Assembly: GCA_002305315.1 (NCBI GenBank)
Contig: DBQQ01000011.1
Location: 1-6,483 of the forward strand
Reading direction: 5' to 3'
Length of the DNA stretch: 6,483 nucleotides
Source of the DNA: Clostridiales bacterium UBA1390
Lineage (GTDB): Bacteria; Bacillota; Clostridia; Lachnospirales; Bianqueaceae
Part shown: piece by piece, positions 1-6,167 of the stretch
How positions within the stretch are numbered: the stretch's first letter is position 1
Layout of the letters: each line of letters opens with the position of its first letter
The notes under the pieces: generated by a model
Database searches by the model: none
The model's input: only the letters and a program-made list of their open reading frames with translations
Told to the model about the DNA's origin: nothing
Program-made: the position numbers and the translations under genes

Positions 1-25
1 ACGGCGGTGACGAACCGCCGTTTTA
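1..25 (+). terminator. Rho-independent terminator of an upstream gene
   Basis: A perfect 7-bp stem (ACGGCGG at 1-7 with CCGCCGT at 15-21) with a 7-nt loop is followed directly by TTTT at 21-25. This is the form of an intrinsic terminator on the + strand. It would end a transcript entering from the left, outside the window, and so separates the cas operon from whatever lies upstream. The stem may extend further left than the window shows. Confidence 0.75.
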
Positions 26-41
26 TCATATTCTGGGCAAA

Positions 42-71
42 CAAAAAACGACGAACATACGCCGTTTTTTG
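42..71. terminator. A/T-flanked hairpin, probable bidirectional terminator
   Basis: CAAAAAACG (42-50) and CGTTTTTTG (63-71) are perfectly complementary. Inside them C52-G53 pairs with C60-G61 across one A/C mismatch, leaving a 6-nt loop. On either strand this reads as an A-tract, a short GC stem and then six T's, so it can work in both directions. For - strand transcription it would stop an RNA near base 43, just downstream of the degenerate CRISPR repeat. The GC part of the stem is short, so strength is uncertain. Confidence 0.55.
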
Positions 72-154
72 CCAACAAGATATGGATAGTATTTCAATCC
101 ACGCCCCAAAGGACGAAGCACGCATCTTAAAGGAACGCCCTGTTTGACGCGGCA
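43..154 (-). ncRNA. Candidate crRNA-like regulatory RNA (CreR/CreA type)
   Basis: Inferred RNA gene on the - strand, about 110 nt. Its parts in order are an extended -10 promoter (168-160), about 30 nt of leader, a degenerate type I-C repeat (122-91), a guide beginning ACTATCCATATC at base 90, and a hairpin with a T-run ending near 43. A lone degenerate repeat-plus-guide beside a cas operon is the hallmark of CreR/CreA RNAs, which direct the Cas complex to repress a promoter by partial pairing. Guide positions 1-9 match + strand 189-197 at 8 of 9 places; the single mismatch is at position 6, which type I complexes tolerate because that base is flipped out. A full-length target from 189 would reach the cas -35 box. 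The PAM there is GAC; the usual I-C TTC lies three bases further out. No second degenerate repeat is visible. It could instead be a dead remnant of an old array. Confidence 0.5.
91..122 (-). repeat. Solitary degenerate type I-C CRISPR repeat
   Basis: Read on the - strand, the last 14 bases (GCGTGGATTGAAAT, 104-91) are identical to the 3' half of typical type I-C repeats, including the 11-nt handle TGGATTGAAAT left after Cas5 cleavage. The 5' half has diverged. It can nevertheless fold: bases 115-111 (CGTCC) pair with 106-102 (GGGCG) around a 4-nt loop, with one G-U pair that works only in the - strand RNA. The stem base sits exactly at the expected cleavage junction. No second copy lies within the window at array spacing, so this is not an array. 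Its orientation is opposite to the cas genes. Confidence 0.75.
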
Positions 155-159
155 TCCAT

Positions 160-168
160 ATTATATCA
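160..168 (-). promoter_or_regulatory. Extended -10 promoter for the crRNA-like RNA
   Basis: Read on the - strand, bases 168-160 spell TGATATAAT, which is a perfect extended -10 element (TGN followed by TATAAT). No good -35 hexamer is seen 16-19 bases upstream, but extended -10 promoters can work without one. Transcription would start near base 155-153 and run leftward into the degenerate repeat at 122. AT-rich intergenic DNA yields TATAAT by chance fairly often, so the support is the placement as much as the sequence. Confidence 0.5.
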
Positions 169-220
169 AATACCATAAGTGATTCGACACTATTCATGAA
201 CCTTGATTTGAAAATTGTTC

Positions 221-250
221 TTGACAGCGAATCGTGTTCTACATTATAAT
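221..250 (+). promoter_or_regulatory. Sigma-A promoter of the cas operon
   Basis: A consensus -35 box TTGACA (221-226) and a consensus -10 box TATAAT (245-250) are separated by 18 bp, one more than ideal. Transcription should begin around 256-258, giving a leader of about 45 nt before the cas5 start at 302. Both hexamers are perfect, so the basal promoter is strong, which implies that something must restrain it; the candidate guide target at 189-197 and the small palindrome TTCATGAA (193-200) lie just upstream. No other promoter is apparent within the operon. Confidence 0.85.
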
Positions 251-301
251 CCAAAACATAAAAGAATTCTTAATATATGAATAGTAAAAAAGGAGGTGCT
301 T

Positions 302-979
302 ATGTACAAAAAAGAATACGAAGTTCGCTTCGAAGTGAGTGGCCCCACGGCCTTGTGGAACCGACCGGACAGTGGGGCCTGCGCTGTGACGAATGTGGTG
401 CCTGCCTACTCTCAGGCGGTTGGGATGTTCTCCGCTATTCTCATGCTGCCGAGTGTGGTCATCAGACCGGTCAAGGTTGAGATCTGTTCTCCGATCTGCT
501 TTCACAACTACTCTACTAACTACGGAGGCCCTCTCCGAAAAGCAGACCTGATCCGAGAGGGCAACAACTATCAGCTGTTCGCTACGGTGCTCGTCGATGT
601 GTGTTACCGCCTGTACGCTAAGGTAAGCGTCAATGAGCGCAGGGAAAGGCTCCCGCGATCAGCGCTTGATTGGGAGAAGAGGACCACTTCCCCGGCCCAC
701 GCTTATCAGGAGATATTCAACAGAAGGCTGCGCCAGGGGAAAACGCACTACAATGTCTGCCTCGGATGGAGCGAGTTCATGGCCAGTTATGTCGGAGAGT
801 TTCGGGAAGATACCAGGGTGATGACGGAACTGCCTGATATCATCATCCCCTCCATGCACCGTGAGGTGTTCTCGGAAGGATTCGGCTCGAGCGAACCTGC
901 CTATACCTATGACCAGAATCTGATTGTTCGCGGCGGTACTCTTTTCTATCCTGAAAGGAGGGGAGAGGGTGATCAATGA
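302..979 (+). CDS. cas5: Type I-C Cas5 (Cas5d), crRNA-processing endoribonuclease
   Basis: A 225-aa protein, normal for type I-C Cas5. In this subtype Cas5 replaces Cas6: it cuts the repeat hairpin of the pre-crRNA and stays on the 5' handle as part of the Cascade-like complex in the cytoplasm. Family features seen are the N-terminal RRM-type strand YEVRFEVSGPTALW (6-19), the PAYSQAVGM segment (34-42) whose Tyr36 corresponds to the catalytic-region tyrosine of Cas5d, the glycine motif NYGGPLR (73-79), and PAHAYQEIFNRRL (131-143), the region that supplies the His/Lys of the active site in studied relatives. The start is ATG 302, preceded by AAGGAGG (290-296) at ideal spacing; an upstream in-frame GTG at 296 overlaps that ribosome site and is rejected. 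It is the first gene of the operon, about 45 nt below the promoter, and its last 11 bp overlap cas8c. Confidence 0.93.
   Translation: MYKKEYEVRFEVSGPTALWNRPDSGACAVTNVVPAYSQAVGMFSAILMLPSVVIRPVKVEICSPICFHNYSTNYGGPLRKADLIREGNNYQLFATVLVDVCYRLYAKVSVNERRERLPRSALDWEKRTTSPAHAYQEIFNRRLRQGKTHYNVCLGWSEFMASYVGEFREDTRVMTELPDIIIPSMHREVFSEGFGSSEPAYTYDQNLIVRGGTLFYPERRGEGDQ
956..961 (+). promoter_or_regulatory. Ribosome binding site fixing the cas8c GTG start
   Basis: AGGAGG at 956-961 lies 7 nt before GTG 969, inside the end of cas5. It decides the cas8c start, since the reading frame stays open upstream to 924 and the first in-frame ATG after 969 lies about a dozen codons further in, without such a site. 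Confidence 0.85.
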
Positions 980-3071
980 AATTGACGGGATCAGGCGCAG
1001 CCTGATGCGCGCAGGTATTTCCGCGGGCAAGGTGGCGCGGGAATATCTGGCGCTGCCAAATGTGACTGACAGAAACCCCTGCCTTAGGATTTATCTGCGT
1101 GATGATGGCAGCGTGAAGGATTTTGAGGCCTGCGATTCCGAGCTGGCTCAGCGGTTGAGAAAATATGGCAATAATCAGGGCACCTTCCCTGCATTCAACA
1201 TTGTTCCGCTCTACAGGGTCAAAGGGAAGGCCGACAGACTTGGAATAGACAGGCTCAAAATGGCTGAGGAAGCCCAGCAGCCTGAATTGCTGAGCGCGCT
1301 TTGCAGGGAGGATAATTGGAACCACAAATTGCTCAACAAAAACCGCCTCTGCCTCTCAGACAGGGCGGGACAGCTGGCCGAAATCATCACACAATATGGA
1401 GGCGGTCAGCCTGAGATCGTGCTGCGACTGGCTGAGATCGCTCAGGCCTACGGGAGAGAAGGTCGACCCAGCTTCAGAGAGGCACTTGAACTTGGTGCCC
1501 TTGAAAAACTGCGGCGCAGACAGCAGGTCGATCTGGCCCTGAAGCTGTTGTTTCACATCGCAAGTGATAAAGGCAAAGATCCGGAGAATGACCGGGGATC
1601 GCTGTCTGTTATCCTTGATCTGGCGCGATGGGATGCGTATCCCTATCCGATCGCCAGCAGCGAAGTGACCGGGCAGGTGAACGCCGCACTAATCCGTCAG
1701 GAGGAAGCCCAGCTTGGCACGGATGGATCGGCGCAGGCGCGGGACGCGTTTGGATCTCCTTACGTGCAGATCGATGAGCCGATGCCCAAGGTGAAGTTGC
1801 CGGGTTTTGACGTATCGCTGAGAACCATGTTCTCGGAAAATCCCTGTCAGAACCGTTATGGTACCATTGAGAGCAGTTCCTATCTGCTGTCCTATGAGAA
1901 TCGACAGGCGTTGAGCGGCGCTCTGCATTGGTTGGCGGACGAAAGCCGGGAGGATATCACTTGGACAAGGGCTGATAAGGATGAGCTGGTCTTTGCCTAT
2001 CCATCCACGATACCTTTGGCGCTGCCGGGCTGCATCAAAATACTGACTCCATCCGCGCGTGAAAGGATGGGGAGGGAACTTTTTGAAAAAAGGGCGAAGG
2101 ATTTTCTGCAGAGCTTTCAGGGAACCCCGCCCAAGGAACGTCCGGATCAAATCCAGGTGTTCTTGCTGCGCAAGATGGATCGCGCAAGGGCGAAGGTGAC
2201 CTTCAGCCGCAACTATGATGCTGTCCGCTATGTAGAGGCTGCTGGGGAGTGGAAGACTGCCTGCCGCAATGTGCCTCCTTTGGTGGCAGGCGAAGAGCCG
2301 CTGGTTCCATTTCCGCTTGAGATTGCAGGAATCGTCAACAGCATATGGACACAGAGTGGAAAAGGAGCCGCCAGAGGCGCGGCCACCGTCAAGCACATGA
2401 AGCACTATGATGGCATAGATCTGATGCTGGATGGCCCCGAGGCAGGGAAGGCCGCTCATTTTCTGCGGCTGATGGCGATCAGCGCCGGACATCTGGCTGT
2501 CTATGCGGGCAGAGAAGCGGGCGGGCGAAACCGGAACTATGGATCCCGCGGGGAAAGCGTAGAGCAGGCTTTCCCGGTGCTGGGGATGCTGCTTTATAAA
2601 TGCGGGAGAAGAAAGGAGCAATACATGGAAGAGACGGCTTTTCTGCTGGGCAGGATTCTCAAAGTATCTGATGAGCTCCATGTGCTTTATGGCGAGATCG
2701 AAAGAGGCAACGACGTTCCCAGACAGCTGGCAGGGAACTCCTTCTATCTGATGGCCAGCGAAATGCCCTACCGTGCCCTGGGGCAGCTGGGAGTGAGGAT
2801 GGCACCTTATCTGACTTGGGCAAGACGCTTCGTGACGCTTGGAGAAAAAGAGAGCGGACTGGCTGGATGGTATTTGAAGCTTTATGGATTGCTTGCGGGA
2901 AAATTGAAAGAAACACTCGCCGCAGATACCAGATTTGGGGACAAGGAGAAGGCTGAGCTGTTCCTGGGTTATCTGGCGGCGCTGCCCAAATCGGAGAAGA
3001 AAGAAAACGGCGATGCGCAGAAGAAAGCGGCAGACGAAAAGGAGGAAGAGAGCAATGGCAGAACAAATTAA
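969..3071 (+). CDS. cas8c: Cas8c/Csd1-like large subunit of the type I-C complex
   Basis: A 700-aa protein starting at GTG 969, clearly longer than the roughly 570-620 aa usual for Cas8c. In type I-C, Cas8c recognises the PAM and recruits Cas3. Assignment rests on position between cas5 and cas7 and on faint family features: an N-terminal CLRIYLRDDGSVKDFE stretch (36-51), a central FSRNYDAVRYVEAAGEWKTA segment resembling the Csd1 region that ends in CRNVPPL, and a helical C-terminus with AFLLGRILKVSDELH. The N-terminal half is divergent and no catalytic motif is expected or seen. Residues 553-700 also start independently as Cas11 (2625-3071). The last 29 residues (672-700) are a charged Lys/Glu-rich tail whose purine-rich codons provide the cas7 ribosome site. 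It overlaps cas5 by 11 bp and cas7 by 17 bp, so translation is coupled. Confidence 0.85.
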   Translation: MINEIDGIRRSLMRAGISAGKVAREYLALPNVTDRNPCLRIYLRDDGSVKDFEACDSELAQRLRKYGNNQGTFPAFNIVPLYRVKGKADRLGIDRLKMAEEAQQPELLSALCREDNWNHKLLNKNRLCLSDRAGQLAEIITQYGGGQPEIVLRLAEIAQAYGREGRPSFREALELGALEKLRRRQQVDLALKLLFHIASDKGKDPENDRGSLSVILDLARWDAYPYPIASSEVTGQVNAALIRQEEAQLGTDGSAQARDAFGSPYVQIDEPMPKVKLPGFDVSLRTMFSENPCQNRYGTIESSSYLLSYENRQALSGALHWLADESREDITWTRADKDELVFAYPSTIPLALPGCIKILTPSARERMGRELFEKRAKDFLQSFQGTPPKERPDQIQVFLLRKMDRARAKVTFSRNYDAVRYVEAAGEWKTACRNVPPLVAGEEPLVPFPLEIAGIVNSIWTQSGKGAARGAATVKHMKHYDGIDLMLDGPEAGKAAHFLRLMAISAGHLAVYAGREAGGRNRNYGSRGESVEQAFPVLGMLLYKCGRRKEQYMEETAFLLGRILKVSDELHVLYGEIERGNDVPRQLAGNSFYLMASEMPYRALGQLGVRMAPYLTWARRFVTLGEKESGLAGWYLKLYGLLAGKLKETLAADTRFGDKEKAELFLGYLAALPKSEKKENGDAQKKAADEKEEESNGRTN
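2612..2618 (+). promoter_or_regulatory. Internal ribosome binding site for Cas11c
   Basis: AAAGGAG (2612-2618) lies 6 nt before an in-frame ATG at 2625 inside cas8c. Sequence and spacing are as good as those of the genes that certainly start in this operon, which is unexpected in mid-gene unless the site is used. Confidence 0.75.
2625..3071 (+). CDS. cas11c: Cas11c small subunit from an internal start in cas8c
   Basis: A 148-aa product read in the cas8c frame from ATG 2625, preceded by a strong Shine-Dalgarno at 2612-2618. In characterised type I-C systems the small subunit is made in this way from the 3' end of cas8c and forms the belly of the complex next to the Cas7 backbone. The predicted protein begins MEETAFLLGRILKVSDELH, is rich in helical segments through about residue 120, and ends in a charged Lys/Glu-rich tail that is probably disordered. 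Its length is close to, slightly above, known Cas11c proteins because of that tail. There is no separate cas11 gene in the window, so the complex needs this product. Translation from the internal site is inferred from the sequence. Confidence 0.75.
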   Translation: MEETAFLLGRILKVSDELHVLYGEIERGNDVPRQLAGNSFYLMASEMPYRALGQLGVRMAPYLTWARRFVTLGEKESGLAGWYLKLYGLLAGKLKETLAADTRFGDKEKAELFLGYLAALPKSEKKENGDAQKKAADEKEEESNGRTN

Positions 3072-3939
3072 ACGTGTGACCGGCTTATTGGTGATCGAGG
3101 TAGTTAATTCCAACGTGAACGGCAATCCGGATCAGGAAAGCGATCCGCGTCAGCGCCCGAACGGGCGGGGGGAGATATCGCCCGTATCCTTTAAGCGCAA
3201 ACTGCGTGACCTGCTGGAGGATCAGGAGAGCCTGTTTTTCAAAAGCCTTCCGGAAAAATATACCGCCCATGGCGATCGATATCGTATTCTGGAATCGCGT
3301 GGGCGCGACAGAACCGCTATTTCCAAGGAGATGGCGGCGGATGTCACCAGGTTTGATGAGGAAGGTTTCCTCCAGGGGACCTTTGTCAACAAATATTGGG
3401 ACGGGCGCGTTTTCGGAAACACTTTCCTTGAAGAAAAAGCGAATAAAGGGTTCATCAAGACGGGTGTGGTTCAGTTTGGCGTTGGCGTGTCCATCTCTCC
3501 TGTGCAGATCATAAGGAGCACCAATACCAGCAAGGCGGGCGTTCAGGAAGGGAAGAACGCCGGCATGGCACCGCTTGGATTCCGCATTGTGGAGCATGGC
3601 GTGTACTGCATGCCCTTCTTTGTCAACCCCAACCTGGCGCGCAAGACCGGCTGCACGGCCGATGACATCGAACTGCTGAAGCTATTGATTCCAAAAGCAT
3701 ATGACCTGAACCGTTCCGCCATCCGTCCAGATGTACGGATCCGCCATGCGTGGTATATCGAGCACAAGCATCCTTTGGGGAGCTGCCCGGACTATCTGCT
3801 CTTTGAGGCGCTGACCCCCAAAAGAATAGGAGATCCGGAGATTCCCAGTGAATCGTGGGCAGACTATGAGGATCCCAAAGGCTTGCCGCAGGAGCTTCTG
3901 GCCAGGGTGGATCGTATTCAGGATTTGATGCTGCTGTGA
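3055..3939 (+). CDS. cas7: Type I-C Cas7 (Csd2) backbone subunit
   Basis: A 294-aa protein, the usual size for Cas7/Csd2. Several copies polymerise along the crRNA spacer to form the backbone of the effector complex. Family features seen are the RRM-like first strand GLLVIEVVNSNVNGNPD (10-26) with the asparagine/glycine/proline turn, the basic RNA-facing SFKRKLR (45-51), YWDGRVFG (114-121) and the glycine-rich strand GVVQFGVGVSISPVQ (137-151). The frame is open from 2935, but ATG 3055 is preferred: AAGGAGG at 3039-3045 lies 9 nt upstream and the protein then begins at the conserved first strand. It overlaps cas8c by 17 bp and shares 4 bp (GTGA) with cas3. Csh2 (type I-B) proteins are related; context and the neighbouring repeat favour I-C. 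Confidence 0.93.
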   Translation: MAEQIKRVTGLLVIEVVNSNVNGNPDQESDPRQRPNGRGEISPVSFKRKLRDLLEDQESLFFKSLPEKYTAHGDRYRILESRGRDRTAISKEMAADVTRFDEEGFLQGTFVNKYWDGRVFGNTFLEEKANKGFIKTGVVQFGVGVSISPVQIIRSTNTSKAGVQEGKNAGMAPLGFRIVEHGVYCMPFFVNPNLARKTGCTADDIELLKLLIPKAYDLNRSAIRPDVRIRHAWYIEHKHPLGSCPDYLLFEALTPKRIGDPEIPSESWADYEDPKGLPQELLARVDRIQDLMLL

Positions 3940-6137
3940 AGTATTACGCACACAGCGCGAAGGGAGATGTTCGGGCGCAGGAGTATGCATCTCATATTGA
4001 AGGGGTGCATACCCTTGCGAACCGCTACCTGAAGGAGTTTTCTCCCTACATGAAGTGTGGGGCGGCTCTCCTTCGTCGTACTTTGGATAACGCGGTGTCG
4101 GTACACGACCTTGGCAAGCTGGCGAAGGAAAACCAAGCCGTGCTCGCGGGGAAGGATTCCTCCGTCAAGCTCCCGGTACATCATCAGGATGCAGGAGTTG
4201 CTCTGCTGAACCGGCCTCCTTACAATGACTTCATGGCAGGCATGGCTGTCGCCGCGCATCATCGTGGCTATCGCGATTGTTCTGAAGAACTGATGAAGGA
4301 AGACAGAGCCTGGCGGGATGATGACCCGGCAACGGTGCTGAAAACAGAACGTGAGCTGGACGGCTATGTGATGATCCATCAGGGAGCAACAGAGCTGTTT
4401 CCACAGCCGGCTGTTGACGAACCTATGGGAGATTCGGCGCTGTTTCTGCGCATGTTGCTGTCCTGCCTGGCGGACGCCGATCACACCGATACCGCTATCC
4501 ATTATGGGCAATATCCTCAGCAGGAGCCGCACATAGAGCTCCGGCCCAAAGAACGCCTGGAACAGCTTGAAGAGAAGATAAAACAGTTTGCGCTGAAGGA
4601 AGACGATGATGCGCAGCGCTTTGCCCTGCGGCAGGAAATGTTTGCGGCCTGCATGAAAGCGTTGGCAGGGGTCAACATCATGTCTTGCGACAGCCCCGTA
4701 GGCTCAGGGAAAACCACGGCCGGTATGGCCAACCTGCTTGCTCAGGCCGATCTGATGGGGCTGCGCAGAATATTTGTGATACTGCCATTTACTAACATTA
4801 TTAAACAATCGGTAGCAGTGTATCGCGAGATGTTGGTACTGCCTGGTGAAAAAGCGGAAGAAGTGGTCGCCGAGCTGCATCACCGGGCGGACTTTGACAG
4901 CAAGGAAACAAGACATCTGACGGCGCTGTGGCGCGCACCGATCATCGTGACGACCGCGGTGACCTTCTTTGAAACCCTGGCTTCGAATCGCCCTTCGGCG
5001 CTTCGGCGTCTGCATGAGCTGCCCGGAAGCGCCATCTTCGTGGATGAATCCCATGCCGCGCTGCCTGTCAGACTTCTGCCGATTGCGTGGCGATGGATCA
5101 GGTTACTTGCGCAGGAATGGAGCTGTTACTGGGTATTGGCTTCCGGCTCACTGACGCGCTTCTGGCAAATACCGGCGATCGGCGGGGAAGCCCCACCACC
5201 TGTACCGGAGATCGTGGGTGATGAGCTAAGAAATCGGCTGGCTGCCTATGAAAAGAGAAGAGTAACTTTCCGTTACGATCCTGTCCCTAAAACACTGGAG
5301 CAGTTGGCGGCATGGGTCGAGTCGTTTGAGGGGCCGAGGCTGGTGATCCTCAATACTATACAAAGCGCGGCGGCGCTGGCCCAGTATTTGCATAGGAAGG
5401 ATAAAAATAAAGTAGAGCATCTTTCGACCGCTTTGACGCCTTCCGACAGGGAAGCGGCGCTTGCGCGAATCGAAAACCGGCTGAAAAATGGGGAGGATCG
5501 GGACTGGACGCTGGTGGCGACATCCTGCGTAGAAGCGGGCGTCAACCTGTCCTTCAGAAACGGTTTCCGTGAGCTGGCCTCGCTGTTTTCTTATCTTCAG
5601 GCTTGCGGGCGGGTGGATCGGGAGGGTATCTACAAAACATCGCAAATGTGGGCTTTCAGCATCGTAGAGGATGGAAAACTGAAGAAGAATCCGGGCCTGG
5701 AGCAGGCGGCCTCGGTTCTGCGAGATTTCTTCGAGAGCGGCGCCGAGATATCTCCGGCGCTTTGTACCGAGGCCATTGAAAGAGAGATCAGAAAATACGG
5801 AGTTGACGATGAATTCGGGATGCTGCCACAGAAAGAGGAAGTGCTTGCGTTTGAGTATGTGTCGGATAATTTCAAAGTGATCGATAGTGATTCCCGGATT
5901 GTGATTGTCGATGAAGATCTGAAGAAACGTATCCTGTACGGCAAGACGGATTGGCAGGAGATACAGAGAGAGACTGTTCAAATATCCCGGTATCTGCTCA
6001 AGAAGTGCCATACGCCCGAAATCATGCGGGGGATCTATGCCTGGAACCTTGAGTACGACAGCTTTATCGGCTATATGGCAGGCGTTTTGAACTATCTGCA
6101 TGCCAAAGACGATATCTTAGTAAACGACGATATCTGA
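3936..6137 (+). CDS. cas3: Cas3 HD nuclease-helicase
   Basis: A 733-aa protein with both Cas3 modules. It is recruited to the R-loop, nicks the displaced strand with its metal-dependent HD domain and unwinds and degrades DNA with its ATP-driven SF2 helicase. HD domain (about 1-190): His20, the HD pair His57-Asp58 in VHDLGK, His82-His83, His108-His109 and Asp180/Asp182. Helicase: motif I SPVGSGKT (253-260), motif II DESH (370-373), motif III region ASGSLT (402-407, where SAT is usual), motif V ATSCVEAGVNL (528-538) and motif VI QACGRVDR (555-562). All catalytic elements look intact. It starts at GTG 3936, overlapping the cas7 stop as GTGA; there is only a weak AGGA upstream, so translation probably depends on coupling to cas7. 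Its place after cas7 is unlike standard I-C, where cas3 comes first. The last codons contain an 18-bp tandem duplication. Confidence 0.95.
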   Translation: MKYYAHSAKGDVRAQEYASHIEGVHTLANRYLKEFSPYMKCGAALLRRTLDNAVSVHDLGKLAKENQAVLAGKDSSVKLPVHHQDAGVALLNRPPYNDFMAGMAVAAHHRGYRDCSEELMKEDRAWRDDDPATVLKTERELDGYVMIHQGATELFPQPAVDEPMGDSALFLRMLLSCLADADHTDTAIHYGQYPQQEPHIELRPKERLEQLEEKIKQFALKEDDDAQRFALRQEMFAACMKALAGVNIMSCDSPVGSGKTTAGMANLLAQADLMGLRRIFVILPFTNIIKQSVAVYREMLVLPGEKAEEVVAELHHRADFDSKETRHLTALWRAPIIVTTAVTFFETLASNRPSALRRLHELPGSAIFVDESHAALPVRLLPIAWRWIRLLAQEWSCYWVLASGSLTRFWQIPAIGGEAPPPVPEIVGDELRNRLAAYEKRRVTFRYDPVPKTLEQLAAWVESFEGPRLVILNTIQSAAALAQYLHRKDKNKVEHLSTALTPSDREAALARIENRLKNGEDRDWTLVATSCVEAGVNLSFRNGFRELASLFSYLQACGRVDREGIYKTSQMWAFSIVEDGKLKKNPGLEQAASVLRDFFESGAEISPALCTEAIEREIRKYGVDDEFGMLPQKEEVLAFEYVSDNFKVIDSDSRIVIVDEDLKKRILYGKTDWQEIQRETVQISRYLLKKCHTPEIMRGIYAWNLEYDSFIGYMAGVLNYLHAKDDILVNDDI
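6108..6137 (+). repeat. 18-bp imperfect tandem duplication at the cas3 3' end
   Basis: GACGATATCT occurs at 6108-6117 and again at 6126-6135, an 18-bp period equal to six codons. The second copy contains the stop codon, so the protein ends with two near-copies of a DDI motif (KDDILV then NDDI). The two 15-base units agree at 13 positions. It is consistent with a small in-frame duplication at the gene's end. Confidence 0.7.
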
Positions 6138-6167
6138 TTCAAAATCAAAAGAAGGAGGGTATTTTCG

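Noticed and set aside
91..122. The end of a true CRISPR array
   Set aside because: Only one repeat copy, with a diverged 5' half, and no second repeat at spacer distance on either side within the window.
154..161. ATCCATAT shared with the guide (positions 5-12 region)
   Set aside because: The PAM-proximal guide bases do not match there, so it could not act as a seed; it overlaps the AT-rich -10 element.
196..249. A 17-codon ORF (ATG 196 to TAA 247) that could be a tiny CreT-like toxin
   Set aside because: It has no ribosome binding site and runs through the cas promoter, ending in its -10 box; transcription from that promoter would begin after it.
277..480. A 67-codon frame starting in the cas5 leader
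   Set aside because: No Shine-Dalgarno before its ATG, and it runs out of frame through cas5, which has a perfect site and clear family motifs.
1997..2004. An exact 8-base copy of guide positions 2-9 (CTATCCAT) inside cas8c
   Set aside because: The three bases in the PAM position are TTG, guide position 1 does not match and the match ends at once; it lies mid-gene and is about what chance gives in 6.5 kb. It also shows that short guide matches alone are weak evidence.
1689..3125. A long open frame (478 codons) on the - strand across cas8c and the cas7 start
   Set aside because: It is antisense to well-supported genes, shows no recognisable domain and no ribosome site; long antisense frames are common opposite codon-biased genes.
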